Below the pieces are notes generated by a model that was not told where the DNA came from, ran no database searches, and saw nothing but the letters and a program-made list of their open reading frames with translations. From positions 2,046,001 through 2,110,000 of the forward strand of contig OW818679.1 in the NCBI GenBank assembly GCA_942493145.1: DNA of 64,000 bases, in the 5' to 3' direction. Positions 14,180 to 22,610 of this stretch are shown here, piece after piece. The translations under genes and the position numbers were made by a program. Source of the stretch: ENR-C20 sp942493145. Its GTDB lineage: Bacteria; Bacillota; Clostridia; Acetivibrionales; DTU013. Numbering within the stretch: the stretch's first letter is position 1; every line of letters starts with the position of its first letter.

Positions 14180-16609
14180 TCAGCCGCGGCTGATTTCGAT
14201 GATTTTGTTTACATATATCCCAGTAAGCTCTTCGGCAAATTCAGCTGAATCGCTTTCGCCGATCACCCTGCAGAAAGGCTGCTCGGAATCTGGCAGCACC
14301 ATGACCCAACCGTTTTTCTTGTGAATTTTTACACCTTCAGTTGTTTCTATCTTTTCGTTTTCAGTTTCGTTTTCCTGTATTATTTTCCTTATTACCTTGC
14401 CTTTGGCATTCCATGGGCATTCAACTTGCTTTTTACTCATATGGATTTCCGGAATCATATCAATTAATTCTGCAAGTGAAGTATCGTTTATCTTCATGAA
14501 ATCAAGTATCCTTATCAATCCGGCTATGGCATCAAAATGCATTGTGAACTGATCGAGCATTTCCTCCTTGATACCCTTTCCCATCATCCTGTTCATTATC
14601 TCACGCTGTGAAGTCCTGGTCCTTACAACCTTACCCTTATTCAGCTCTGCCAGCCTGTCTATGACATTGCTCGCTGATACAGGGACCACTACGGTACCGC
14701 CCTGTACAGTCCTGAACAAGATGAGCGAAATGAGTGCAATGAACATATCCTCCGTTACCAGTCGACCCTTGTCGTCAACCAACATCATTTTTTCTGAATT
14801 ATCTTCAATAGATACCCCAAGATCAAACTTTCCCTTTCTGACATGCCCCGTAAAATAACTCACTCCATAATCAGCATGTATCTCTTCTGTTGTGCAATCC
14901 AATTCGTCCAGTAGCTTTTTAAAAACTTTTAATATATAAGGTGAACGCGACGTCAGAGCTATCCTGTAATCAAGGTTTTCAGACTTTACGTTGTTTATGA
15001 TACCCTTCAGGTAGAACTCATCATACCCCCTTATTTCCTTGACCCTTGTGATGTATTCGCATTCACACCTGTTAAAATCATCTCTATTGAAAGCATTTTC
15101 AATTTTTCTTTCTGTTGCCCTGTCAATATTACTTCCTTTATGATCGATAAAATCCAGCACTATTTTGGAATTGAACTCCGATGAAGTGCTGACATGAACA
15201 CCGCCATCCAACCTGTAAAACCTCACTGCAGATCGTGTCATAGGAAGCAGAAGTCTTCCCATATCATGAACCTCAATTCCTGCAGACATAAGGCCTGCCG
15301 TCAAAGATATACTTATCATTTCTGCAGTACTCGTATTATCGCAGCAGACACCTATTCGTGCATTGGGTTTTTTCACCGATCCGAAAGCAGCTCCCAGCCT
15401 GGTTGCGTATTCAGGGGTAATATCTACATTGATTTCTCCAGAAATACCTCTATTGCCAAAAATCGTTCGTTTCAGCTTGGAACCCCATACAATATTCGCG
15501 CTTACCTCTGTACCCTGTTCAATGAGCTTTCCTGGCCATATCCTGACATCAGGCTTTATTATTGCGTTATCTCTTACAACCGTGCCATCTCCTATTACAG
15601 AGCCTTCAAACGCCGATACGTTATCCCTTAAGTGTACTTTTTCACTTATAACACAGCCCCTAAGCTGTACGTTATTCTCCAATACTGAATTTCTCCAAAT
15701 TATACTCCTTTTTATCCCGGAATTGCCTTCTATGATAGTGTTGTCCCCAATAACTGAATAGCCACCTATTACAGCATTCCCACGCAGCCTGCAATTCCTG
15801 CCTATGGTGCATGGAGGTACTATTGTAACTGAAGTATCGATCCGCGTACCTTCCTCGACCCAAACACCTTTCGAAATTTCCACACCCCTTATATTGACGT
15901 TAACATGACCATTGAGTATATCCTCATGTGCCTGGATATACGCATTTACATCTCCTACATCACACCAGTAGTCGTCAGTTATAAAGCCATACAAAGGCCT
16001 GTTTTCATTCATAAGCAATGGAAACAGATCCTTGCTGAAATCGAAAACTTCATTCTTTTTATAGTATTTAAAAATTTCCGGTGAAAGAATATAGATACCG
16101 GTATTTACAGTATCGCTGAAAACCTCACTCCAGCCGGGTTTTTCAATAAAATTCGTTATTCGTCCCTGCCTGTCAGTAACTACAACACCATATTCAAGAG
16201 GTACATCCACCCGTTTCAGAACAAGTGTTGCTATAGCCGCATTTTCTTCATGAAATTGAACAGCTTTGGTCAAATCAATATCTGTCAGTGCATCCCCACT
16301 AATAACAATGAAGGTGTCATCAAGAAAGTCTTCAGCATTTTTAACGCTGCCTGCCGTACCAAGAGGCGCCTTTTCAATATAATATCTCATTCTCATACCG
16401 AAATCAGAACCGTCGTTGAAATACTCACTTATCAGTTCAGGCATATACTGCAAAGTAACAGCTACATCAGCTATTCCATGTTTTTTTAAAAGCTCTATAA
16501 TATGCTGCATAACCGGTCTGTTAGCGACAGGTACCATTGGTTTGGGTCTTCCACAGGTCAGCGGCCTCAGTCTTGTTCCTTCTCCTCCTGCCATGATGAC
16601 AGCCTTCAT
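14180..16609 (-). CDS. Sugar nucleotidyltransferase fused to a degenerate phosphomannomutase-like domain
   Basis: The 809-residue protein has three parts. Residues 1-235 are a nucleotidyltransferase with the signature MAGGEGTRLRPLTCGRPKPM, the metal-binding GDALTDIDL and a VEKPGWSE-like motif (FIEKPGWSEVF). Residues 250-375 are left-handed beta-helix repeats (IGRNCRLRGNAVIGG and similar). Residues 380-800 follow the fold of phosphoglucomutase/phosphomannomutase. The first two parts would make a GDP- or NDP-sugar from a sugar 1-phosphate. In the third part the usual phosphoserine loop (TASHNP) reads STSSEFNSK and the usual metal loop (DGDxDR) reads IEDNSEKMM, so mutase activity is doubtful. 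Family relatives are annotated as mannose-1-phosphate guanylyltransferase/phosphomannomutase. The start ATG follows AAAGGATGG. Confidence 0.82.
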   Translation of the reverse strand: MKAVIMAGGEGTRLRPLTCGRPKPMVPVANRPVMQHIIELLKKHGIADVAVTLQYMPELISEYFNDGSDFGMRMRYYIEKAPLGTAGSVKNAEDFLDDTFIVISGDALTDIDLTKAVQFHEENAAIATLVLKRVDVPLEYGVVVTDRQGRITNFIEKPGWSEVFSDTVNTGIYILSPEIFKYYKKNEVFDFSKDLFPLLMNENRPLYGFITDDYWCDVGDVNAYIQAHEDILNGHVNVNIRGVEISKGVWVEEGTRIDTSVTIVPPCTIGRNCRLRGNAVIGGYSVIGDNTIIEGNSGIKRSIIWRNSVLENNVQLRGCVISEKVHLRDNVSAFEGSVIGDGTVVRDNAIIKPDVRIWPGKLIEQGTEVSANIVWGSKLKRTIFGNRGISGEINVDITPEYATRLGAAFGSVKKPNARIGVCCDNTSTAEMISISLTAGLMSAGIEVHDMGRLLLPMTRSAVRFYRLDGGVHVSTSSEFNSKIVLDFIDHKGSNIDRATERKIENAFNRDDFNRCECEYITRVKEIRGYDEFYLKGIINNVKSENLDYRIALTSRSPYILKVFKKLLDELDCTTEEIHADYGVSYFTGHVRKGKFDLGVSIEDNSEKMMLVDDKGRLVTEDMFIALISLILFRTVQGGTVVVPVSASNVIDRLAELNKGKVVRTRTSQREIMNRMMGKGIKEEMLDQFTMHFDAIAGLIRILDFMKINDTSLAELIDMIPEIHMSKKQVECPWNAKGKVIRKIIQENETENEKIETTEGVKIHKKNGWVMVLPDSEQPFCRVIGESDSAEFAEELTGIYVNKIIEISRG

Positions 16610-16793
16610 TCAATCCATCCTTTCTTGTACCATATCATCTGTTTATGCGTCTAATACTATTGACTTACAGAGATTTAAGAAGATTTGCTGTTTATTAAGA
16701 GTTTCTGTAATTTTATGAATTTGATACATAAAAAAAACAGTATGAATTGAGTATATGCTGCTAATAATAAATTAGTACAAAGGAGGGGATAAA

Positions 16794-17129
16794 ATGCCGA
16801 AAGCAGTTAAGACTGCGGTTTCAAACAATGCCGATTATATCAGGAATGGAGTGTCAATCAGTCCGGCAATTCCTACTGTCGGTGATAAGGTTAAAATAAT
16901 GTACGACGGATTGCTTTCAAAGAGCGGAGCAACTCATGTTTACGCTCATTTGGGATATGGAGGCACATGGAACTATACACAGGATGTCCCAATGAATAAA
17001 ACAACAACAGGATTTGAAACACCCGTACCTGTAACTATGGCAGACTCTATAAATGTTTGTTTCAAGGATTGTGCAAATAACTGGGACAATAACTCTGGCT
17101 TGAATTACACTTTTGATATAGTCGACTGA
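16794..17129 (+). CDS. Stand-alone CBM25-like carbohydrate-binding protein
   Basis: This protein of 111 residues is almost entirely one domain. The sequence VGDKVKIMYDGLLSKSGATH, the YAHLGYGGTWN turn, QDVPMNKTTTGFETPVPV and the ending CFKDCANNWDNNSGLNYTFD match the beta-sandwich of starch-binding modules (CBM25, also CBM53). The aromatic residues expected at the binding face are present (YGGTWN, NNWDNN). There is no signal peptide and no enzyme domain, so it is either cytoplasmic or released by another route. AAAGGAGGGG lies 6 bases before the ATG, a strong ribosome site. The gene is transcribed alone and shares a two-way terminator with folT. A role in binding internal storage glycan or the spore surface is possible, but nothing in the sequence decides this. 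Confidence 0.7.
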   Translation: MPKAVKTAVSNNADYIRNGVSISPAIPTVGDKVKIMYDGLLSKSGATHVYAHLGYGGTWNYTQDVPMNKTTTGFETPVPVTMADSINVCFKDCANNWDNNSGLNYTFDIVD

Positions 17130-17213
17130 TCATCAGTTATTCTGTTGTTAATCAGAAGTAGAATTTTGTTAATATTTCAAAATACCGGCCAGCAATTAAG
17201 TAAAATCATTAAA

Positions 17214-17254
17214 AGCAAAAGGGATATTTCCACGAGAGAAATATCCCTTTTGCT
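17214..17254. terminator. Two-way terminator between the CBM gene and folT
   Basis: Perfect 17-base arms (17214-17230 and 17238-17254, AGCAAAAGGGATATTTC) with a 7-base loop. On the minus strand the stem is followed by TTTTAATGATTTT, which fits termination of folT. It can also end the plus-strand CBM transcript. Confidence 0.85.
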
Positions 17255-17274
17255 TGTCGTCTCCATGTTTCCTG

Positions 17275-17796
17275 CTATCTTATTCCATGCCTTATTATAT
17301 TGTTCTCGATGTAGTTACCTGCATACCGTAACAAATAGTATATGATTGAGATTTGTACGGGAATCATTATGATACTTTTTACCAGTCTCGTAGGAAGAAT
17401 AATCATAAATCCTTTTCCATAAAGAAATGTCATCCACCATGTATTCAAACCAAGGTCGATAAACACAGTAATGAATAATACTGCAAGGGTTATACGAATG
17501 AGAGACTTTGGCTGTTTATGCAAAAATATCGCATATATGACTCCTGTCAACATTGCGCTGAATGTTAACCCTGGAAAATATGCACCTTTTGGCGATAGCA
17601 TCCAGGCAAGGATATCACCGGCACCACCTATTATAGCACCAGGTATGGGACCGAGTAATGCAGCGCCAAAGGATAGCGGAATGAAACCGAATCTGATCCT
17701 TGCAGATGGGGTAAGTTGAATATCGAAAAACGAAACAAGAACAACATACATTGCTACAAGTATTCCGATATATACCAATTCTCTTGTTTTCTTCAT
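17275..17796 (-). CDS. folT: Folate ECF transporter S component FolT
   Basis: FolT is the substrate-binding membrane subunit of an energy-coupling-factor transporter. It captures folate and is driven by the shared EcfA/A'/T module, which is encoded elsewhere. The 173-residue protein has about six membrane segments and the S-component pattern ARIRFGFIPLSFGAALLGPI, PGAIIGGAGDILAW and PKGAYFPGLTFSAMLTG. The folate assignment is supported by the tetrahydrofolate riboswitch just upstream. The start ATG at 17796 follows AAAGGAGG. Confidence 0.92.
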   Translation of the reverse strand: MKKTRELVYIGILVAMYVVLVSFFDIQLTPSARIRFGFIPLSFGAALLGPIPGAIIGGAGDILAWMLSPKGAYFPGLTFSAMLTGVIYAIFLHKQPKSLIRITLAVLFITVFIDLGLNTWWMTFLYGKGFMIILPTRLVKSIIMIPVQISIIYYLLRYAGNYIENNIIRHGIR

Positions 17797-17805
17797 GAAG
17801 CACCT

Positions 17806-17840
17806 CCTTTCCTTCTAAACGACACTTGTGTCACAGAAGG
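17806..17840 (-). promoter_or_regulatory. Expression-platform hairpin over the folT ribosome site
   Basis: Between the aptamer and folT, the minus strand has CCTTCT, an inner GACAC-AA-GTGTC hairpin and AGAAGG, directly abutting AAAGGAGG. The CCTTCT arm could pair with AGAAGG or with the AGGAGG Shine-Dalgarno, which suggests control of translation rather than of termination. This is inferred from base pairing only. Confidence 0.5.
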
Positions 17841-17857
17841 AATTTGATGTCCTCATG

Positions 17858-17960
17858 TGACAGCGGAATGCAACGATTGTACCGCAAATCCAAAGGATTT
17901 TTCGTCCAGCGGCAACTTCCCGTCCTGCTGGCACTTTACGCACAATCATCTACTCTGTCA
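17858..17960 (-). ncRNA. Tetrahydrofolate (THF) riboswitch
   Basis: The minus strand reads GAGTAGATGATTGTGCGTAA near its 5' end and CAATCGTTGCATTCCGCTGT near its 3' end. These are close to the THF/folT RNA consensus (GAGUAGAUGAUUCGCGUUAAG ... UGAAUCAUUGCAUCCGCUC). The outer stem TGACAG/CTGTCA closes at 17960 and 17858. It lies 61 bases upstream of folT, the usual gene for this riboswitch. Binding of reduced folate is expected to lower folT expression. Confidence 0.9.
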
Positions 17961-18095
17961 TTTGATAATATTAGCTTATTACATAATTGATTATATACAA
18001 AGTATTTATATTTTCATATGAATATTTTGCTCAATTTTATTCTTTTTTGTTTATTTTCAACATGAAAGCTGTTTCAGATACTAACGACAGGTAAT

Positions 18096-18127
18096 ATAAA
18101 AGCCTTCAAGGATACCCTTGAAGGCTT
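18096..18127 (-). terminator. Terminator after tRNA-Leu(CAA)
   Basis: AAAGCCTTCAAGG, a four-base loop and CCTTGAAGGCTTTT follow directly after the CCA end of the tRNA on the minus strand. Confidence 0.85.
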
Positions 18128-18214
18128 TGGTGGGGGTGGTCGGAGTCGAACCGACACGATATCACTATCGCTGGATTTTGAGTCCAGTGCGTCTGCCAGT
18201 TTCACCACACCCCC
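18128..18214 (-). tRNA. tRNA-Leu (CAA)
   Basis: The acceptor GGGGGTG/CACCCCC is perfect, with an encoded CCA at 18128-18130. The anticodon arm CTGGA/TCCAG closes the loop CTCAAAA, giving anticodon CAA. A long variable arm and the GGTTCGACTCC T-arm mark a class II leucine tRNA. Confidence 0.95.
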
Positions 18215-18235
18215 GGTTATTAAAACCGCTTTTTT

Positions 18236-18264
18236 ATATTAACATATAGCCTTTTATAAATCAA
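18236..18264 (-). promoter_or_regulatory. Predicted sigma-A promoter of tRNA-Leu(CAA)
   Basis: TTGATT (18264-18259), a 17-base spacer and TAATAT (18241-18236) lie about 22 bases upstream of the tRNA, inside the gap after the swrB-like gene. Confidence 0.6.
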
Positions 18265-18307
18265 GCCTGAATAAAAAGAAAAAGACTGCTGTAAGTAATC
18301 TTTGGCT

Positions 18308-18874
18308 TTAATTCCTATTGATGTCGAGGATGAGCTGTATCTCCCCTTTTCCCATCTTCAATTTTCTTGCGATTTCAGATTCATTCAGACCGTCCCTGGA
18401 GAGCTTTAAAACCTCTGAATACTTGCTGTTCATGGGTATCACGTTATCCGGCCTTCTATTTACCGTATTTATATTCTCCATATTTACAACTGCCGGATTT
18501 TGAAATGCCATATTATCTATGACCATATCGCTGTTGAAGTTGAACAGTTGGTTTCCAGTTCCAAGATCCTTTGCATGCACTTCGAGATCCTGAGCTTTCT
18601 TTCCGATATTCCTGATTTGCTCATCGGCCTTTTTTAAATTGGATCGTAGCTCTTCATCCTTTAAGTCCATCTGAGTGACTATATAATCGGAAAACTTGTT
18701 GAGTTCTTCGATCATTTGTTCTGCGTCGTTTATGATTTCAACAAGTTCGCTTTTCTTTTTGTCAAAATCCCTGACAACCTTAAAAACCCTTTTCTTATCC
18801 AGAATAGTCCAGACTATCAAAAAAGCCATCAGTATTATACCACTGAATATAAGAATGATGTAAAACTGATTCAT
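18308..18874 (-). CDS. SwrB-like/DUF6115 motility protein
   Basis: The 188-residue protein has an N-terminal membrane segment (about 5-25), a coiled coil (about 35-105), a linker and a C-terminal helix-turn-helix-like motif LKLSRDGLNESEIARKLKMG. This layout and its place as last gene of the fla/che operon match SwrB of Bacillus, which promotes activation of the flagellar export apparatus. Overall sequence identity to SwrB looks low, so I rely on layout and position. It follows the next gene upstream by 50 bases. Confidence 0.65.
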   Translation of the reverse strand: MNQFYIILIFSGIILMAFLIVWTILDKKRVFKVVRDFDKKKSELVEIINDAEQMIEELNKFSDYIVTQMDLKDEELRSNLKKADEQIRNIGKKAQDLEVHAKDLGTGNQLFNFNSDMVIDNMAFQNPAVVNMENINTVNRRPDNVIPMNSKYSEVLKLSRDGLNESEIARKLKMGKGEIQLILDINRN

Positions 18875-18924
18875 ATTACCATTACCTCATATAATTTCAA
18901 AACATTGTTGATTGGTTACATGGC

Positions 18925-19245
18925 TTATATTTTAATATCAATTGTACTTGTTTTAATCGGTTCGTTCAAGTCATTTCCTTTAGTGATTTTTCCCTTATCG
19001 TTTTTGTTCTTGTCGTCTTCCTTTTCTTTCCGCTTCTCGTTCTCTTTTTGTTTCTCTCTGATTGCAGTATTATGTGTCTTATCATGCTGATATACCTTCG
19101 TAAGGGTACCTTCAGCCAGTTGTTGTGTCAATGTAGCCTGTTGCTGCTGAAATGTCAGGTTCTTTTGTGCATCATGACTGTTTGTCCTGGATATCTCAGT
19201 CGTTTTTGGAATCTGTACCTGAAAATCAATGGGCTTAATCGACAT
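18925..19245 (-). CDS. Unknown small hydrophilic protein of the motility operon
   Basis: I do not recognise this protein of 106 residues. It has no membrane segment. It is rich in Gln in the middle (FQQQQATLTQQLAEG) and highly charged with Lys/Glu/Asp near 65-90, then ends with a short hydrophobic TSTIDIKI. It lies between fapA (17 bases) and the swrB-like gene (50 bases) on the same strand, so it is surely co-transcribed with the motility genes. A Shine-Dalgarno-like AAGGATG lies before the ATG at 19245. Confidence 0.7.
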   Translation of the reverse strand: MSIKPIDFQVQIPKTTEISRTNSHDAQKNLTFQQQQATLTQQLAEGTLTKVYQHDKTHNTAIREKQKENEKRKEKEDDKNKNDKGKITKGNDLNEPIKTSTIDIKI

Positions 19246-19262
19246 TCTGCTTCACATCCTTG

Positions 19263-20891
19263 TCATTTATCAATCGAACCGACCCTGACATCTGCTCCAT
19301 CTCTGTACAACGTACAATATTGGAGATTTTCCCTTACAAACATCATACATGAGCCAATAGCCACTTTGGTTCCCGGATAAATAAAATTAAAGCATCTAAC
19401 CTTACCATAGGCATCCTGCTGGAGTTTTCCTTCGATCTGTGTCATTTCGTCCTTGATCTCATTAAGTCTGTTTGTGAAAAACACCTTGGTACGTACGCTT
19501 TTTGCCAATATTTCCTGCTTGTCGGGCGTCAGGGCTCCTGCCATTTCCAGCTTCCTTAAAATCACAATTGCCTGATCTGCTTTTCTAAGATCGTTTTCCA
19601 TATTATTCATTTCTTCTTTTAATGCCTTGTATTTTTCTCTGAGTGAAGGATCGACGCCTACCTCTATTTCAGTGACTGTCGCCATGTGTGATCCTATTAC
19701 CTTTGCTATTACCTCCTTGCCTACCTTGCAGGTTCCGCCAACCAAAAGGCCTTTCCTGCCGGAAAGCTCAAGCTTGTTGCCACATTTGACGTTGCTGTGC
19801 ATTATTGCTTCGGAGTTTATATTGTTTCTTGCTTCTATGTTACTATGCTCAATATATCGCGCGATAATATCCCCACCACTGATAAGGATACCCTTGTCCA
19901 TTCCCTGCATTCCCCTTCTGAGAATGATGTCCCCACCAGCCTTGATTACTGCTCCTTCTACTACTCCCCACACTTCAACATTTCCGCCTGCTTCCACCAC
20001 GAAACCAGATAATACATTGCCTCTGACAATGACATTACCAACAAAATTGATATTGCCTGTGGAGTTGTCTACATCGGCAGGCACTTCGTAATTGGCAAAA
20101 ACATTGACCTTGCCCTCAATAAACATTACCTGTCCACTTATATTGGATACAATAGACATTCCATCTTCAGATACTACGACATTCCTTCCTCTGGGAAGAT
20201 TTGCCGGTTTACCTTCCAATGGTACAAGGTCTGCTCCATAAACTGTCTTGCCACGTATTCCGGGTACCGGAGGAACTAGTGTACAGAGCACCTGATCCTT
20301 GCTGACGCTCTGTATAATATTCAATTCCCTGAAATCGACCCTGCCGTCTTCCATAATGGTCGGCTTTCCATCCCTTTTAATGTCGAAATGGAACTCCACT
20401 TTTCCGTTTTGTCCGTTAACTGGTGCAGCTCCTTCGGCTATGCAGACCAATTCATTATATACTGGATATTTGATTATCGTCTCAAGATTAGTTTTGTTTA
20501 CGCCGAAAACAATTCCATTCTTACTCAGCGCATCAATTGTTTCTTCAATTGTGAGCATTCTTCCGTTTTCAGGAGGCGTAAAAGAAATGAAGGCTTTCAT
20601 CTTATCTGGAGATACCATGACATTTGCTGTTGAGTTGATTTGATTTTCTTCCTGAGGTGCTGCTATCCTGACTGGTATTTTATCGGCCTTTCTTACAGCC
20701 ATATCGATAACTTCCCTGCTGAAGTTGCGGATTTGTTTCTTTACTATTCTTTCAAGGATATCATTTATTTCAACAGATTTACCTCTGTCAATAGCTGGAT
20801 TGACGGTAAGATACACTCCATCTTCAAGAAATTTAAGTTCAAAGAAACCATCGTTCATTTTTCTGTTGTCACCAACCGGTTCATTTATCAT
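19263..20891 (-). CDS. FapA/DUF342-family polymer-forming protein
   Basis: The 542-residue protein has an N-terminal region, a central right-handed parallel beta-helix with repeated glycine and valine pattern (VIVRGNVLSGFVVEAGGNVE, VWGVVEGAVIKAGGDIILR) and a C-terminal coiled coil (about 425-495). This is the DUF342/FapA family. Members form cytoplasmic polymers, and in other bacteria some affect motility or polarity. It follows sigD by 42 bases in the fla/che operon. In Bacillus this place holds only swrB, so its presence points to a clostridial addition. The function is not known for this protein. Confidence 0.8.
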   Translation of the reverse strand: MINEPVGDNRKMNDGFFELKFLEDGVYLTVNPAIDRGKSVEINDILERIVKKQIRNFSREVIDMAVRKADKIPVRIAAPQEENQINSTANVMVSPDKMKAFISFTPPENGRMLTIEETIDALSKNGIVFGVNKTNLETIIKYPVYNELVCIAEGAAPVNGQNGKVEFHFDIKRDGKPTIMEDGRVDFRELNIIQSVSKDQVLCTLVPPVPGIRGKTVYGADLVPLEGKPANLPRGRNVVVSEDGMSIVSNISGQVMFIEGKVNVFANYEVPADVDNSTGNINFVGNVIVRGNVLSGFVVEAGGNVEVWGVVEGAVIKAGGDIILRRGMQGMDKGILISGGDIIARYIEHSNIEARNNINSEAIMHSNVKCGNKLELSGRKGLLVGGTCKVGKEVIAKVIGSHMATVTEIEVGVDPSLREKYKALKEEMNNMENDLRKADQAIVILRKLEMAGALTPDKQEILAKSVRTKVFFTNRLNEIKDEMTQIEGKLQQDAYGKVRCFNFIYPGTKVAIGSCMMFVRENLQYCTLYRDGADVRVGSIDK

Positions 20892-20933
20892 TGACTTCCT
20901 CCGACAATGTTTTCTCTTTTGGTTCTGCTGTTC

Positions 20934-21704
20934 TCATTCCCCAAGGAGTGACCTGTGCCTCGCCAGCTTGCCACGAAGGCGCATTATAGCCTTAGTATGC
21001 AGTTGTGAAATTCTGGATTCTGACACCTTCATTATCGCACTTATTTCTTTAAGTGTCAATTCTTCATAGTAATACAATGACAGAACTGTTTTTTCCTTTT
21101 CAGGCAGCTTGTTTATGGAGTCTCCGAGTATTTCCTTGATTTCATTCAGTTCAACCTGCTTATCAGGTCTGTCGCTGCTTGTCGAGTTTTGAATATCTAT
21201 GCCGATTTCGTAATTCTGCTCAAGAAAGTCCTCAAGAGAAACCATTGACGTCAGATTGACTTCATTCAGAAGCTTGTAAAAATCTTCAACGGATATACCC
21301 AGCTTATCTGCGACTTCCTTGTCAGATGCTGAGTGTCCGAGTTCGTTTTCAATTTCCCAGTAAGCCTTCTCAAGTTCCTTGTTCTTTTGCCTGAGCGAAC
21401 GTGGAACCCAATCCATTTCGCGGATGCTGTCTATAACTGAACCTCTGATTCTCAAAGAGGCATATGTCTCAAATTTAACGCCCTTGTTTATATCAAATTT
21501 GTCTATTGCATCGATCAGCCCAAAAACTCCATAACCTACCAGATCGTCATATTCAACATTGGAACCGAAATAAATATTCAGTCTTCCTGCTATAAACTTT
21601 ATTAAATGAGAGTATTCAATTATCAGGGCTTCCCTGTCAACGGGGTCTTTTGTGGAGCTGTAACGCTTCCACAAATCAAGTTGTCTGTTACTGGTTTCTG
21701 CCAT
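20934..21704 (-). CDS. sigD: RNA polymerase sigma factor SigD/FliA
   Basis: This is the sigma factor for late flagellar and chemotaxis genes. It has 256 residues. Region 2 reads VEYDDLVGYGVFGLIDAIDK and GVKFETYASLRIRGSVIDSI followed by RELDW-type (REMDWVPRSLRQK) residues. Region 3 follows, then region 4 with LTLKEISAIMKVSESRISQL, a helix-turn-helix. These are specific to the WhiG/FliA group. It lies near the end of the fla/che operon, as in Bacillus, where gene position ties SigD level to operon read-through. Confidence 0.94.
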   Translation of the reverse strand: MAETSNRQLDLWKRYSSTKDPVDREALIIEYSHLIKFIAGRLNIYFGSNVEYDDLVGYGVFGLIDAIDKFDINKGVKFETYASLRIRGSVIDSIREMDWVPRSLRQKNKELEKAYWEIENELGHSASDKEVADKLGISVEDFYKLLNEVNLTSMVSLEDFLEQNYEIGIDIQNSTSSDRPDKQVELNEIKEILGDSINKLPEKEKTVLSLYYYEELTLKEISAIMKVSESRISQLHTKAIMRLRGKLARHRSLLGE

Positions 21705-21736
21705 TGAAATCCCCCATTTTTCATTAGTTGGTCAGC

Positions 21737-22117
21737 TTATTCCTTCAGCTTGGAACTGATGACTTTGTTGAGTAACAGCGGCGTGAACTCATCATCGGAT
21801 CCTCCTGCTGTAAGATTTATTCTGCTGTCGTTACGGCTGACATTTGTATTTCCATTATAATTTGCCATATTCGCACTTTCATTATCAGTTTCCTGGTCGT
21901 CTTCGTTTTCCGCCTTTTCCCTTTTCTCAACAAGCTCGTTGCTTATAGTACTTAGTGTATTTTTAAGAAATATTCCAACAATATAGGAAACAACCATAGC
22001 TATTGTCATCTTTATGTATATTGTTTTCCCGTCGGTATCAGTAATATAACTAGCCACGCCTATTATGAAAGCCATTAATGCACTCAGTAAAAATGGAATC
22101 CTGCGATAATGCCCCAT
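21737..22117 (-). CDS. Small two-helix membrane protein of the che operon (YlxL position)
   Basis: A 126-residue protein with two membrane segments (about 8-24 and 36-52) followed by a charged, Asn-rich cytoplasmic tail (KREKAENEDDQETDNESAN) and a hydrophobic C terminus. I do not recognise a family beyond its position. It lies 4 bases after cheD and 32 bases before sigD. A gene of similar layout occurs near sigD in other clostridia. Confidence 0.7.
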   Translation of the reverse strand: MGHYRRIPFLLSALMAFIIGVASYITDTDGKTIYIKMTIAMVVSYIVGIFLKNTLSTISNELVEKREKAENEDDQETDNESANMANYNGNTNVSRNDSRINLTAGGSDDEFTPLLLNKVISSKLKE

Positions 22118-22121
22118 GGCT

Positions 22122-22610
22122 CTATATCTCCTTCAATCCGTGACCGATTGTTTTTATCATCAGTTTACCATTATCAGAAAGCAATTCTATGGTCCTACCG
22201 TAGTTGCCGCCGGTATCCTCAGCAATAATCGGTATTTTGAGACTGATCAGCATTTCCTTCGAAGCCGCTGTATTCCTCAAGCCTATCCTCATAATATCGG
22301 AGGTATCGTTGAAAGCAAACATCTGTGCACCTCCGGCCAATTTTGCAACAATTGAGGATCTGCTGGCACCCAGTACAATCATATCTTCCAATAGCTTTAA
22401 TATAGCTGTATCGGCAAATTTGGCTATGTTCGAATTATTCCTTGCCTGTATGCTTGATGGAAGCATTACGTGTGCAAGACCGGCCACCTTGCTTTTAGGG
22501 TCGTAAAGCGCGACCCCTACACAGGAGCCCAATCCGAGGGTTGTGAGATTGCAAGGATGTTTTGATGACCGCAGATCAGCCATCCCAACTTTAATCAGTG
22601 TATCCATCAA
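22122..22610 (-). CDS. cheD: Chemoreceptor glutamine deamidase CheD
   Basis: CheD deamidates glutamines of chemoreceptors and stimulates CheC phosphatase. The 162-residue protein shows the catalytic motif GLGSCVGVALYD (Cys nucleophile) and GLAHVMLP (His), then AKLAGGAQMF. The first residues read TTG ATG; the ATG at 22607 (MDTLIKVG) is the better start given GGGAG upstream. It directly follows cheC with no gap, and CheC and CheD form a complex in adaptation. Confidence 0.93.
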   Translation of the reverse strand: MMDTLIKVGMADLRSSKHPCNLTTLGLGSCVGVALYDPKSKVAGLAHVMLPSSIQARNNSNIAKFADTAILKLLEDMIVLGASRSSIVAKLAGGAQMFAFNDTSDIMRIGLRNTAASKEMLISLKIPIIAEDTGGNYGRTIELLSDNGKLMIKTIGHGLKEI

